From the NCBI RefSeq assembly GCF_042242105.1, contig NC_092033.1:1260908-1324907 (forward strand): DNA of 64,000 bases, read 5' to 3'. Each line of letters starts with the position of its first letter. Positions within the stretch are counted from its first letter, which is position 1. The position numbers and the translations under genes were made by a program. Positions 20,725-33,945 of this stretch are shown here, piece after piece. This DNA comes from Pempheris klunzingeri. Its lineage: Eukaryota > Chordata > Actinopteri > Acropomatiformes > Pempheridae. The notes under the pieces are model-generated. The model searched no databases, was not told the DNA's origin, and saw only the letters and a list, made by a program, of their open reading frames with translations.

Positions 20725-21430
20725 TATATAAAATGTGACTGTTAGTGTTTGGCCAATTTGCCTGTGAGCTTGTTTTACCCTGAATGGTATGTTTCCCAGT
20801 GAGGTATCAAGATCTGACTGCCTCCTCAGTATCATGTGAAAGGCTTTTTGTATTTCTAAACAGAGAAACCAACAGAGTCCAAGCACTTGCTTCATGTGGG
20901 TGAGAAGCTTTCTTTTTGGTGCACACCTCACAGAAGACAAGCATGTTGTTATGGCACCATCTTGTGGAATGATTCCACTATTGTTTTTATGTTTGGTTTG
21001 AATTATTCTGAACCAAATCTTATTTTTGTAACTGCTACCAGTGATTGTTACCCCTGGTTGACTTTGAATAGATAAAAAAAAAGGGGGTGAGTGTTTTGAA
21101 AGGCTCCTCAAGATCCAGCTCCCTTCAAAGAGCCTTAAATCCCATCTGTATAAAATATGTGTCAGACATGTTGCTTTGTAGCAGCTGTGGTTGGTTTCCA
21201 CCAGATTACTGCTCACTAAATGTCTCCATACTTCAGTGTGCTGCACATTGTTTCCTCAAAGAATCAAAAGGTGCACATTGTATAAGTATTATTTCAATCT
21301 AGCAATTTATTCCTACTTGCTGAAACATTTAATATTTGTAATCCATTTAAATGCTCCTTGTATCCCTATATTTTATACTCCCAAAGAATTGGGAGAAAAT
21401 AGTTATCTACATGTTTTCTATGAGTTTAAA
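20725..21430. other. Spacer, palindrome arm
   Basis: Nearly identical to the reverse complement of about 37630-38345. Open frames in it recur in both arms only because of the duplication. No gene recognised. Confidence 0.6.
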
Positions 21431-21460
21431 TGAACTCTGCTCTTTAAAAAGGATGTTTGT

Positions 21461-21476
21461 GGCTCTTAAAAGAGCC
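21461..21476 (-). promoter_or_regulatory. Histone mRNA 3' hairpin (H3 copy 1)
   Basis: GGCTCT-TTTA-AGAGCC on the minus strand, 45 nt after the H3 stop, with a 'tttttaaagagc' downstream element at about 21440-21453. Confidence 0.96.
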
Positions 21477-21521
21477 TTTGTGGTTGTGGTTGTGGTTCCT
21501 GTTGTGTTTCCGGGAGTCAGT

Positions 21522-22112
<591 letters not shown>

Positions 22113-22124
22113 TTAACGGTCAGA

Positions 22125-23460
22125 GAGAAAGAAAGAAAGAAAGATTAACGGCTCATATTACAATTAAAACATTGTTTACACTAAACATTTTCCTTAATGT
22201 GTTTTTCTCTGAACTGTGGCTTGAAGAACAATCACCTCACTTCCTTGTATTGATCAGCTACAAACCTTTCTGATGTGTGAACAAATATCAATGCTACAAA
22301 CAAACATCCCATAGAGAACAGGAGGAAGCTGCTTGAACTACTTTAAGGCTCCAGTCTCCATCACAACCAGCCTCCTGTCATCAGAGGGGGGAGAGATGGA
22401 CATACTTCAGTCCTTCAACATTAAACACAAAGCTGAATTATTATTTTATTGGTCCTCAACACTTATTCCAGGGGCGTCTCTCTGGGACAGGCTGAGCAGA
22501 ATAGATGTTCAGTTTCCCCACAGGATCAAACCACCTGATCGATGGGCTCAGAAAGAGAAAACTATTTAAAGATCTGATGAGTCTGAGTTCTTCATTCACT
22601 CTCAATCTGTTCTATAGAAAACAGATGCTACTGATATGATCTACTGTCCAATAATCAGTTGATGAAAAGACCACCTGCTTTGTGCTTCTCATCACATTCT
22701 TTGCTGGGTTTATTGTCAGGGTCTCTAAATCCACTAGATCAAATTAATGAAATCAGTTCAAATAAAGATCACTTCAGATCATTTGTCTTACAGTGAAATG
22801 TTTGCAGCCGCAGTAGAAGAAGACACTTTAGCACAGATGTGTGTAAAAAAGTGTTTTTTTTATACAAGTTTCATCCAAAGATCTGCTCTCAGTCGTCATA
22901 AATAAAGAGATTTAACAGTTGTAACGTACAATAAAAGATCAATTCAGCAGAGTAAAAGATACCAAAGATGTTCATACTCATAAAATACAAGCACCTTCAG
23001 ATTATAGCAATTATTCCAAAAATGTAGAAAAACATTCCAGCTTTGACCATAAACTGGACCTTTGAAGGGAGAAATGTACCATTAAAGAACACAATTATTA
23101 CTAAACACTCAACAGTATTTTACATCATGTCTTTTAGAGCTTCTACATTCATTTTGTCTTTGTTTTTATATGAATAAACAATAAACAAGACTTTAAGCAC
23201 AGCTCACTTTAGCAAAAGTACTTTTATATAGTTGGAATAAGTCATGATGTAGTTGAGGCTGAGTGAATCCCACATCATCAATCTGAATAGAACAGATTGA
23301 CAGGATCTTTATTGATCCCCAGGGGGGAAATTCTGATAAATAAGAACAAAATTAACAGACTATACACACATTTCACTTTAACCAAATACACTTTAAATAT
23401 AAAAACTAGTATAAAGTTGTAATATCATTGTAAAGACATTGAGGAGGATTTGCTCTGTAG
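22125..23460. other. H3-H1 spacer, palindrome arm
   Basis: The mirror of about 35590-36930. It contains a (GAAA)n run near 22126-22142 and a LINE-type 3' tail ('attgatccccagggggga') at about 23303-23340. No gene seen; the open frame at 22333-22569 is rejected. Confidence 0.6.
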
Positions 23461-23470
23461 AGGCTGTGGA

Positions 23471-23486
23471 GGCTCTTAAAAGAGCC
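23471..23486 (-). promoter_or_regulatory. Histone mRNA 3' hairpin (H1 copy 1)
   Basis: GGCTCT-TTTA-AGAGCC on the minus strand, 34 nt after the H1 stop, preceded by 'aacaac'. Confidence 0.96.
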
Positions 23487-23520
23487 GTTGTTGCAGCAGG
23501 TGGTGGATGAAGGAGCTGCT

Positions 23521-24165
23521 TTACTTCTTGGCCTTCTTGGCTGCAGGTTTCTTAGCCGGAGCTTTCTTGGCTGGTACCTTCTTGGCGGGCTTCTTGGGGC
23601 TCTTCTTGGGAGCAGCAGCCTTCTTGGGGCTCTTCTTGGCTGCTGCCGGCTTCTTAGCGGCCGCTGCTTTCTTGGCCGGTGCCTTCTTCGGGGACTTCTT
23701 GGGGGCAGCTGCTTTCTTGGCTGCGGGCTTCTTTGCTGCCGGTTTCTTGGCCGCTACTTTCTTGGCCGCGGGCTTCTTGACCTTAGCCGGAGCTTTCTTG
23801 GCCGCCGCCGCTTTCTTGACGGGCTTGACGGCCTTGGGCTCCTTGGCCAGCTTGAAGGAGCCGGACGCCCCGGTCCCTTTGGTCTGAGTCAGGGTCCCTT
23901 TCCCCACGAGCTTGATGACGGCGCTGTTGATGCGCTTGTTGCTCTTGGCCACATCCACTCCTTTGGCGGCCAGAGCCTTCTTCAGCGCCGCCACCGAGAG
24001 CCCCTTCCGCTCCTTGGACGCGGCCACGGCGGTGACTATCAGTTTTGGGAGAGTGGGTCCGTCCTTCTTGGGCCGGGGAGCGGCCTTCTTCTTAGCGGCC
24101 TTAGCCGGAGCCTTAGCCGGGGCTTTGGCCGGAGCGGCCGCTGCTGCTGGAGCTTCTTCTGCCAT
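23521..24165 (-). CDS. Linker histone H1 (copy 1)
   Basis: Linker histone of 214 aa, intronless. The N-tail (about 1-38) is Ala/Pro/Lys-rich. The winged-helix globular domain covers about residues 39-112 ([42 protein letters not shown]). The long C-tail carries three SPKK CDK or DNA-binding motifs. It binds linker DNA at the nucleosome dyad. Compared with the copy at 34894, a few tail Ala/Pro/Val residues differ. This gene family is the likely donor of the H1 half of the PYD-H1 fusions, given the shared VDVAKSNK and GASGSFKL stretches. Confidence 0.99.
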   Translation of the reverse strand: MAEEAPAAAAAPAKAPAKAPAKAAKKKAAPRPKKDGPTLPKLIVTAVAASKERKGLSVAALKKALAAKGVDVAKSNKRINSAVIKLVGKGTLTQTKGTGASGSFKLAKEPKAVKPVKKAAAAKKAPAKVKKPAAKKVAAKKPAAKKPAAKKAAAPKKSPKKAPAKKAAAAKKPAAAKKSPKKAAAPKKSPKKPAKKVPAKKAPAKKPAAKKAKK

Positions 24166-24230
24166 GTTTGTGTGTGTTCGCTCTGCTGTGTTTGTCTCAG
24201 CGTGTCCGAGCTCAGAGCAGGAGGCGGGAC

Positions 24231-24312
24231 TTATAAAGGACGTGAGAACCGTGGAGACTCAACGCCCAAAGCCGCTCCGCTGCTCGCCTCAAATGTGGCG
24301 ACACTTGTGTTT
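24231..24312 (-). promoter_or_regulatory. H1 promoter (copy 1)
   Basis: A TATAA box at 24231-24238 and an AAACACA H1 box at 24306-24312 on the minus strand. The same pair occurs before the other two H1 genes. Confidence 0.88.
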
Positions 24313-24559
24313 TCTCTTCCTCATTTTAGGGATAAAATACACTCAGGATCAACGTTTTGGACCCCAATTCTTACCGCTTTGCTTAGAAAACGCTCTTCGC
24401 TTCAGACTCCGCTCATGTTGGGCCACATGGACTCATGTGTTTAACTCCACGGGGCTTCAAACCTCCGGAATACACCGTCACTTTGGACAACTCGCGGAGA
24501 GTTTTCTTCACATTTCTCCTGTAAAAGTGCTCAAAAGTTACTTGTATTCAATGTGACAG

Positions 24560-25640
24560 CGCTGCTGCTGTTAGCAAACACATGTGGCGATGGAATAAAG
24601 GTGAAATCTCCGCACTAATGTGCTTTATTTAGTCTCAACCAGGAGGGTTTTCGCTGCAGGTAAACACAGGGACTCCTGTCTGTGACGGAGCCGCTGGAAA
24701 ACACTTCCCTTCTCCACTAAAAGTTGCTTCAACACCGCAAAACATTTGACTGACTGTGATTTCTGCCGAAAAGACTCCAGGATGTTTCCATCTTTGGCCC
24801 AAACTGCTGCACATGTTGACACAGCAGCTTTAAAACATCATCAGAGGCTCTGAGACCAAAAACATGGAGGAACCAGACAACAAGTGTTTTCAGTGGAATC
24901 CAAGATGGAGGAAACAAGAACATCTCAGTTCTTCTCTGATGGACCAATGATGGAAACAACATCTTTATGGTTCAGACTTCAGGTCTGATCTTTGTTATGT
25001 GTTTCATGCAACATCAAGTCGACTCAGATCAATTATCTGATTGATCTGCAGAAGTTTCCTTCAGTTTTGTTTTTGGAGAAAGATAAAATATTTCATCTGT
25101 TTGGTAACAGATCATTTTTCTGTACCACTTATATTTGAGTGTAAGTAAACAGATCCTGTGGATGTTTTGATCTGCATTATAATAGAAATCCTGTTCTGTT
25201 CATCAGGTTATAATATGACATATTATATATGACACTTAAAGGCCAAACAATATTATTAATAGTGCAAAAAAACAAGTGATATAAAGAAAATATCAATTAT
25301 TAATTACTTTATTTCTCCTTCTATATAATAACCTGCTGCACGCTGTCTTACTGTATTTAACTTTAATGATTAGTTCAAGTTCAACCTGTAATTTTCACCT
25401 TTGAGCCAGAATCAGAAAAAGGGTTTTTTTTTACATTTCAGGAATTTGCTTTGGTCTAATTGTTGTGTAAAAAACATGGTGAAAAATAAAGAACCAGAGA
25501 AACAGAAATATATTTACAGTCTTTTCTGTCTTTGTGTCACTGTAATATCCACATTTCTTACTTGTAGGATCAATAAAAGAGAATAATATTAGAAAAACTA
25601 CAGAACTAGTGAGATGAATGTTATAATTCAGCTCCTTCAC
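24560..25640. other. H1 upstream region
   Basis: Very similar to about 53.1-54.2 kb, and up to about 25.1 kb also to 33.95-34.5 kb (both in the opposite orientation). Open frames of 65-77 codons recur here (see rejected items). No recognised gene. Confidence 0.55.
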
Positions 25641-25856
25641 TCTGAGCTCAAAGTGTTAAGGTCCAAAAACAGGGATCATCAGTGACTTTGTCAGCTGGTC
25701 TGAGCTCAACCAGCTTCACATCAGTGTCAGCAAGACCAAGGAGTCATCGTCATCATGAACATCCAGGTCTGGACACTGAGGTGACGGAGAACCACAAAAA
25801 CCAGGATGTTCACCTGAACAAGACGAGGCCAGAGCTTCGTCACTGCTGAGGAGGCT

Positions 25857-26141
25857 GATCAGGACTTTTTAACAGGCTCCACAGTCTGATCAGGACTTTT
25901 TAACAGGCTCCACAGTCTGATCAGGACTTTTTAACAGGCTCCACAGTCTGATCAGGACTTTTTAACAGGCTCCACAGTCTGATCAGGACTTTTTAACAGG
26001 CTCCACAGTCTGATCAGGACTTTTTAACAGGCTCCACAGTCTGATCAGGACTTTTTAACAGGATCCACTGTCTGATCAGGACTTTTTAACAGGATCCACT
26101 GTCTGATCAGGACTTTTTAACAGGATCCACTGTCTGATCAG
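25857..26141. repeat. 31-bp minisatellite, short allele (about 9 units)
   Basis: A 31-bp unit built around 'gatcaggactttttaaca' is repeated head to tail. Early units end 'ggctccacagtct' and later units 'ggatccactgtct'. Unit starts at 25861 and 25892 confirm the period. Confidence 0.95.
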
Positions 26142-26213
26142 GAGGGTCTCATCCATCCGGGACTCTTCACTGAGGAGGAGGATGTTTGCCAAGCTGAGAT
26201 CCATCATGGATGC

Positions 26214-27347
26214 CAGAGCCGGCTCTACCCAATGTGGCGCCCTAGGTGAGATTTTAGATGGCGCCCCCCTCCATCGGCGATTTACATGCACTTACAAAAG
26301 AAATCGAATAGCATTGCTTTTATCATTGTCTTTAATTTGTAAGGTAACATGTCACCAAATTTACATACTTAACAAATCACAAATTAATACAAAAACACAA
26401 AATCTGAAATACAATATAAATACCCTTACCACAAAATAAAAGCCTGTAAATAAGTGAATAAAGAATAATAATAATAATAATAATAATGATGTGTACTTTA
26501 AGACTGACGTAAAGTTTAAAACAATGAACATGCTTTAGATAATATGAACTGTAACACAACCAACAACTAGCGTTAAAAATCAGATCCATGAAGGGTTGAA
26601 AATGGAACAGCATTCTGACTGACTATTAAAAGCAGGAAAACCGTTAGCTAGCCAGATGGAAATAAAACAAGCACAGATTAGGCCAATGTAGACACCTACT
26701 GAGTAGGTTTAATCTATCCAGATGATCCTAACAGTAAAGACCTCTCCATGCCGCTCAGCTACAGAAATATAACACTGCTTATTTACTGATTAGCATACGA
26801 TGTTGAGGCTAATCGCTCAGAAGCAAGTGAACAACCTGCTGTTACACTGTGATAACTGCTACACCTGATGCTCACTGTGATAACTGCTACACCTGTGATA
26901 ACTGTGATAACTGTGATAACTGTGATAACTGCTACACCTGATGTTACACTGTGATAACTGTGATAACTGTGATAACTGCTACACCTGATGTTACACTGTG
27001 ATAACTGCTACACCTGATGCTGCTTCATGTCATGACTGGATCTTTACTTTACCTCTTTCTTTCTCCCGTTTTCCCTCTTCTTCTTTTGACATGTTTACAA
27101 TGTTCTCTGGGGTCACATCAATAAATTCGCCCCTCCCCCCACAGAGAGCGAGCAGGTAACGATCAGCCGGAGGGGGGGGGGCTTTACATTTGAATCAACG
27201 TGAGCTTTTCCATCTTAAGAGTTAATAGTAATAACTAGTTTTAATATAATCATATTTAAGGTATTTTTTCCCCCTTTTGTGGCGCCCCCTGGAGGCCACG
27301 GCGCCCTTAGCATTTGCCTATATTGCCTATTGAAAGAGCCGGCCCTG
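26214..27347. mobile_element. Non-autonomous hAT transposon with exact target duplication
   Basis: Terminal inverted repeats cagagccggctct and agagccggccctg. The 8-bp target duplication is ATGGATGC (26206-26213) and ATGGACGC (27348-27355). The empty site is preserved in the homologous region at about 51765-51785 (catgatgga). No transposase was seen. Inside, 'ctgtgataactg' units form a tandem repeat at about 26855-27020, and an AAT-type microsatellite lies at 26464-26487. Confidence 0.9.
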
Positions 27348-27421
27348 ATGGACGCCACCTCCTCCTGCTGAGACTGGAGGCCCTGAGCAGCTCCTCCAGC
27401 AGCAGACTGATCTTATCTTAT

Positions 27422-28440
27422 TGTAGTGTAGTTTAGCTTAGTTTAGTTTAGCTTAGTTCAGCTTGGTTTTTTGGAACCAGAAGAAGAAGGCCTCCTCTGA
27501 TTGGTCTCTTCCTGGTGTATTTTCCTCTAAATGGACCATAATTGACTAAATGAATGTCCTGCTGTGCTGAAGAAGACAGTGAACTAGAGACTGAGAGCAG
27601 AAACTCAGCAGGAAAATGTTCACTGAGCTGATAAACAAGTTCACTTTCTACAGTCTGTGTGAGGAAGCCTTGTTAGCATTAGCTATGGAGGGATATTTAT
27701 AGTCAAGTCAAGTTTCCTTATTGTCATTATGCAGGCATAACGAAATTTGGCAGACTCCCGGCAAGGCACATACATAAATAAGGCAGAATAAATAAAATAA
27801 TGTAATATTCTGCCAAATGTCCCATTACAGAACATTTAGAATCATATTAAGTGCTTTTTTTAAGTAGATTTTGATGTAATACTTGTGTATTTTTACCTGA
27901 GTGAAGGATTGAAAGCAGGACTTTTACTTTTCCGTCAGTGTCGGATGTTATGATGACTTTTTATCTTTAATGAAATTTTCTAATAAAACAGAACCATCTC
28001 GCATTTTCCTTTGTTTTGACTGATACCTCATTAATTTTCTTGACTTCAGTGATATTGTGAGCATCTAAACGCCTTTTTATTCTTATATCTTTATTTCAAC
28101 TGTCACCACAAAACTCAGCTGCCATTCAGTCTCCTGATCAGTGTAATGTTTAAATAACTGTCAATGAAACGGTGCACAATCAATAATGAATAATAGATAA
28201 TGATCACATGGTGATCAGCTCATACTTAATGTGTTTCACTTGATTTGATTATGAAACATCAGAAACATCTACACAGCAAATGATCAACTATTATTATTGA
28301 TTACCTCCAAATTATTTAGTCTTATTTATCTTTGTGTAATTGTTTGAGTTCATAAATATTCCTATAATCTCCACATGAAAAGCAAAAGAGTGTGAAGTGT
28401 GTTTGTTCATAAATTCCGGAGCTGACAGGAGATCACTGTA
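27422..28440. other. Spacer upstream of H2A copy 2
   Basis: Homologous to the reverse complement of about 48540-48830 plus 50590-51720. A LINE-type 3' fragment of about 100 bp (27700-27798, 'tcaagtcaagtttcctta') is absent from the homologous copy near 51340, so it is a later insertion. No gene seen. Confidence 0.6.
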
Positions 28441-28580
28441 TTTACACTAAGTCATATAAGTGAGTGGAACTTTATTTACAGTGGACGGATGTGACGATTC
28501 ACGTTTTATTTTGAAATCTCAAAGCAGCAAAAAGCGGAAATGTCGTTTAATAATACCGGAACTAGATGAAAAGTCCTCTG

Positions 28581-28642
28581 ATTGGCCGATTGTAGATACG
28601 TGGAATTTGACCAATGAGCGAGCAGCTGCTTTTCTATATAAA
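28581..28642 (+). promoter_or_regulatory. H2A promoter (copy 2)
   Basis: Inverted CCAAT at 28581-28585, CCAAT at 28611-28615 and TATATAAA at 28635-28642. A TTTTATTTTGAAAT motif lies further up at about 28505. Confidence 0.9.
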
Positions 28643-28696
28643 CTCGGTTTCACCGCTCAGCTGTATTTCTCAACGTTGACTCGTCGAAAACAATAA

Positions 28697-29092
<396 letters not shown>

Positions 29093-29122
29093 ACACCCGG
29101 GACCACATCACACCAACACAAA

Positions 29123-29138
29123 GGCTCTTTTAAGAGCC
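29123..29138 (+). promoter_or_regulatory. Histone mRNA 3' hairpin (H2A copy 2)
   Basis: GGCTCT-TTTA-AGAGCC, 30 nt after the stop. A 'ttaaagagct' downstream element follows at about 29151-29160. Confidence 0.96.
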
Positions 29139-29445
29139 ACCCAACTACACTTAAAGAGCTTTTTCTATAAAATAAAAAGTCACTTTAATCCAGTTTATCA
29201 TATCTGACTTGCTCACAATGAGATTTCAAAAATCAAGTCAAAGACATAAAATTATACTGAGACAAAGGAGTCCTTTAATAACTGAAGTATAAATAAACCA
29301 TATATTGCAGGTGGTGATGGTGGTTTGGGGTTTGGAGTCAGTGACCTCCAGTTGTTAGAAACTTTTCGTCCAGTTCTTATATTGGCAGCCCAAGAACCCA
29401 ACGGAGGTTTTCATTCTGGTCACAGGTAAAGTATTCGCAGCGCTG

Positions 29446-29481
29446 AAGCCACCCAACTACACTTAAAGAGCTTTTTCTATA
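29446..29481 (+). repeat. Duplicated H2A downstream segment
   Basis: The 36-bp stretch after the H2A hairpin, including the AAAGAGCT downstream element (29137-29172), is repeated here without the hairpin. Confidence 0.85.
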
Positions 29482-29834
29482 AAGTCATTTTAGATTTTAT
29501 CTTGAAGCGACTCCCTTATGAGTCTCCTCCATGAAATGTTAATGATCATACTCACTACATTAAGTCATCTGAGTTAAGATGAACTTGTCTTATAATTTCA
29601 ATGTAAACCTATTTCAGGTGGGTGAAGATGGTTTGGGGCTTAAACTCAGTGATATCCAGGGGGTTGAATAAAACAGTGCTATTAGTTTAGTTACTGTTTT
29701 CTTTAATCAAACCAAAATGAGGATCCACAGATCTTACTGAGTTCTGCACATGAGGTCTATTTGACGAATTACAAATTGATGTTAAAATGCTTTCACACTC
29801 AATCTTGATATATTAAAGACCCATAATGACTGTT

Positions 29835-29874
29835 GTAAACACCCGGGACCATCAAGAGCTCATTCTATAAAAAC
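29835..29874 (+). pseudogene. H2A 3' UTR relic lacking its hairpin
   Basis: 'gtaaacacccgggacc' (the stop codon and first UTR bases of H2A) is joined directly to 'atcaagagctcattctata' (the region after the hairpin in copies 1 and 3). The hairpin and its neighbours are missing, as in a deletion. It suggests that a further H2A stood in this spacer. Confidence 0.7.
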
Positions 29875-29879
29875 AAGTT

Positions 29880-31260
29880 TATTATATTTTTATACTTTTC
29901 CCCTCATAGCTGCTGCACCAATCACTTGCACTTTATTATTACTACCAACTGCCATAATCTACATAATTCTTCTGTATATATTTTGTTTAATTTCTATTCA
30001 CTTTCTGTCCCCTTTTTGCTGCAGTAACAAACTTTACCCACTGAGGGATCTTTACGTTATCTGTTATATTCCACATAATATTCAGCAGCACTATAAAACA
30101 CGAAGCACTATGATACAGCAGCATAAAATCAACTCAATTTAATATCAAAGCTCTTTATCTTTAAAAGTTTTGAATAAATGCACCACAGTTCTGAGTCCCT
30201 AAGGTGTCCAGCAGTGACTCTACTGATTCTAGTTTGTGGCTCAGAGGTTTAGAAAAGAAACAGCAGCTCTGGAACAATGTGAGCAGTGAAAGTGCTGCAT
30301 TAGATTAATGTCTTGCACTTTTGTGCCTCCAAATGTAAAGTGCATTATAAATAAAATGTATTATTATTATTATTATCGTGCAAACAAAAAATAAAGAGTA
30401 TCCACAAATCACACCGAGTTCTGCTCATCAGGTGAAAGTGATGAATTATGAAAAAGGTTAAAATCAACTTCTTAAACAAGATTTTCTTCAGCTGCTACGT
30501 GGACTGAAGTTTGTTTAGTCACCTGTTTTTAATCTGACTATTTTTATGCCTTTTTATTGTTATTTTTTATTGATGTATTTGTAGGTTTTTTAGCACAACA
30601 AATTTCGTTCACAATAAATCACAATAAAACTTTCTGACTGATTCTGATTTTATGAGACAGTCAGTAATACAGTAACAATATAGTGCTTAAATAAATCCAT
30701 GTAAACTGTTGAGATAAGAGGCATTTTTTTTATTCCACTTTGAGGAAATTCAGTTCTTACAGTAGCAGAGTGTCGGTAAAAGAGGGATATAGAGAAAATG
30801 AAATTAAGACTAATGAATAAATAAAGTTGCACGGGAGAAAAACAAATGAGTGATGACAAGTTTGTGTTGGAGCTCACGTTAAAACCAATTTTTTACCAGA
30901 GATTTTAATTTTTACTCCCTTTTCTCAGGAACAAAGTAGATCACCTCCAGACATCCTGATCTGGGATCCAAAACACAGCAGACATCACCGATAACATGAT
31001 CACTTGCTGTTAACAGGTTTATCAAACAGGCTCTGATCTCCTTTTACACAACGATCAAACTGTAAAACAGAATCAGAATAATCCTCTGGATCTATTTTCT
31101 TCTATAAATCCAGATGAACTAAATGCTCCAAACTCTGTTATTACATCCAGCTGCATGAATGTGGGTGAATACTGAAATAAGAAAATCTACTTTATGTCAA
31201 TCTGGTGCGATAATCTGAAATTATTACAACTGTGATGTTGAATGTTTGAGAATTAGACGA
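29880..31260. other. H2A-H4 spacer
   Basis: AT-rich with an ATT-type microsatellite near 30361-30377. The last part (about 30900-31260) is almost identical to the reverse complement of about 46620-46970. No gene seen. Confidence 0.6.
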
Positions 31261-31364
31261 TTCCAGTCCATGTTTCTGCTTTTATTTTGAAATCGGTATA
31301 ACCGGAAACGCAGCTGCTTGCAGTCTGAATAGAGGAACCGGAAGAGCTCAAGCTGTCTTCAAAC

Positions 31365-31389
31365 ACGTCCGCAAAGGGGCTTTATAAAG
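31365..31389 (+). promoter_or_regulatory. H4 promoter (copy 2)
   Basis: 'acgtccgca' at 31365-31373 and TATAAAG at 31383-31389. Further up, a TTTTATTTTGAAAT motif lies at about 31281-31294. Confidence 0.87.
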
Positions 31390-31442
31390 GGCCGCTCGCT
31401 GCTGTTTCCTCATCAGTTTTTCTTCAGGAGAAACTAGACTGA

Positions 31443-31760
<318 letters not shown>

Positions 31761-31794
31761 ACCAGACCCTCATCCAGTCCACACTCACTCTAAC

Positions 31795-31810
31795 GGCTCT
31801 TTTCAGAGCC
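31795..31810 (+). promoter_or_regulatory. Histone mRNA 3' hairpin (H4 copy 2)
   Basis: GGCTCT-TTTC-AGAGCC, 35 nt after the stop, with 'ctacagagctgctct' after it as a downstream element. Confidence 0.95.
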
Positions 31811-31819
31811 ACCACTTTA

Positions 31820-33055
31820 ACTACAGAGCTGCTCTCTTAAATATTACACTTATTATGTTTTTTCTTAAGATTTGTACAATTATGACAAAGCTACAATAGA
31901 TCCAACAATTGTACATTTTATCTCTTAGTTCTATATATCACATTTATATTACTTGCTGGTGTTTATTTGTTAACAATGTTACTGGGAACCAGAGACCCAA
32001 GAGTTTCACTGCCAGTACCTGCTGAGCATGGGACAAAGTCCTGGAATCTGTTACTCGAAGCTGCTTCATAAAGTGAATCTGTTTTTATTATCTCTTATTA
32101 GAGAATATCTAACTTGTGCTGACTGTTGTGCACCAACACCATGTTGTGTTTGGACCCTGAACATCTTTGATAGTTATCCTGTGACTAGTTTCTGTTATAC
32201 ATTAAAAACTGTAATTATAAAATACAATCAGGATCAAGGCCAAGATCCACTAATTGTTTTTGTCATTTTTATGTAGGTACTGTTTCACATTACACTTCAA
32301 AAGATAGTAAATAGTAATACTTCTAAATTAAAAGCCACCCAGCTAATGAAGCAGCTATAAAATAGTGCAGCAAGTAATCAATAACTATGAATAAGTTAAT
32401 ATGGGATAGCAGCCACTGACCTGTTGTTCATTAAGAAGTCTGATGGAGCAAAACTGTTTAATGGTGAAACAGCTGTTGTTATTTGTGTTACTGGTTTAAG
32501 TAATAGTTTAGTTAAGGGTTTTCACTGTTACTCAGTTTTACAGAATGTCAGTGAACATGTCCTACAAGTATTTAATCTAAATAATTTGCCAAACCATCAC
32601 TACTCTGACAATTAGCAGAATGTTTAACCATTTGATGGTAATTTAATGGTAAAATACTCAGATTAATACTTATTTTATATCCAAAAAACTACCTTCACAT
32701 CTGTGCAGAGGTCACAGGTCAACCAGGTATTGTTTTAACGTTATAATCCTTATTGGTGTTTGTGGAGAAATGTTACTCCTGCTCTACCAGTGGTGGCTAG
32801 TTTACTGTTTTATGACCTGAACTATTTATTCCTGTCTCCATTTCATTGTTTGATACCTGAGTTTGCCCCAGGTGATGAATAAAGTATCTATGTATTTATA
32901 AATCTGATCCCCCAAACAAGAAACGTGGTTATTACAGCAGCACAAAGACCAAAGTGTGTGATGTTTGTGCAGAAGCACTCATTTTAGGATCTTTTCTAGG
33001 AGAAGAGGAATGAAAACACCACAACGGCTGCTTAGCTTACTGGACATTTATTCAG
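31820..33055. other. Spacer without gene
   Basis: AT-rich. Where an H2B would be expected from unit order nothing histone-like is seen. Confidence 0.6.
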
Positions 33056-33057
33056 CA

Positions 33058-33600
33058 TTAATTCAATTCAATTTTATTTGTATAGCCCAATATCACAACA
33101 GAGTGTCTCACAGTGCTTTACAGAATTCACTGAAATAAACAAGTGTAAGCGAACAAACAGTCTAATAAAGAGTCCAGCAGTCGATGAGGCCAATGGTTCA
33201 GTCCGGTGGATCAGTCCGAGGCATCACCTGCCCTTTATGACCCTCCTTCTTCGGGAAGGAAAAACTCAAAAAACCCAGTGGGAAAAGAGAAACCTCCGGG
33301 AGCACCACAGTGAAGGAGAGATCCAGCTCCCAAGGACGGACAGGCTGTAGCCTTGGACAGACGCACATCCATTGGCTGGTGGAGAACCACATCAGCGGGA
33401 CCAGGACCAGGATCCATAGGAACCAGGGAACCACATCAGCAGGACCAGGACCAGGATCCACAGGAACCTGAGAGATGAGAAAGCACAGAAACGCTCCGGG
33501 GAAGATAGCAAGTTAGAGGCAGACATTTGACTGACATGAGACATAACGATGGAGAGGAAGAGGAGGATAGAGAATAGAGGAGCCCAGTGCATCATGGGAG
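33058..33600. repeat. Dispersed repeat, unclassified
   Basis: Begins 'aattcaattttatttgtata', a start common to fish retroposon ends, followed by a 'gggaaggaaaaactc'-type tract. A tandem duplication of a segment with 'ggaccaggaccaggatcca' lies at about 33397-33465. Family not determined. Confidence 0.5.
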
Positions 33601-33945
33601 TCCCCCGGCAGTCTGAGCCTGTAGCAGCATAACTAGGGGCTGGTCTAAGGCCTGATCCAGCCCTAAACTATAAGGGCTATAACAGTTCTTTATTTTCCTT
33701 TAGTGCAAATGAACAACCAGTTTTCAAAATGAAACTGAAATTCTCCTTTAATACATATAGTTTGAGATTTTAAGACATTTAAACTGGATCATGTTGAAGT
33801 TAGTTTGTCTTTAATCTGTTGTTTCGCTGCAGAGAACAAAAAGCCACCTGGAGCAGATTCATTGTTTTGGATTATCAATACATTTGATTATGAGTCTGTC
33901 TGAGTTTGGTCATTAATATGATGATTCACTGAATCTGATTTTCTT
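33600..33945. other. Palindrome inner junction region
   Basis: Homology to the left arm and to the 53.7-kb region begins at about 33945 ('tctttttctccaaaaataa'). Before it I see nothing recognisable. Confidence 0.5.

Larger units (their letters stand above)
25650..27420 (-). mobile_element. LINE relic holding a minisatellite and a hAT insertion
   Basis: Reading across 25.65-25.85 kb and 26.13-26.21 kb plus 27.35-27.42 kb gives pieces of an L2/Rex1-type reverse-transcriptase ORF (SELNQLHISVSKTK-like, then FAKLRSIMDATS-like). These are interrupted by the 31-bp minisatellite and by the hAT at 26214-27347. The plus strand reads in coding sense for these pieces. The relic also occurs at about 51740-52900 in the opposite orientation, so it predates the duplication. 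Confidence 0.6.

Noticed and set aside
22333-22569. 78-codon frame repeated at 36489-36725
   Set aside because: Present twice only because it lies in the palindrome arms.
23488-24444. Long open frames opposite the H1 genes (also 34503-35571 and 54541-55272, minus)
   Set aside because: They are shadows of the Ala/Lys-rich H1 coding strand. Their Leu/Gly/Phe-rich translations follow from the codon bias of H1.
31820-33055. Missing H2B after H4 copy 2
   Set aside because: Searched for H2B codons or a GGCCCT hairpin and saw none; absence noted rather than a hidden gene.
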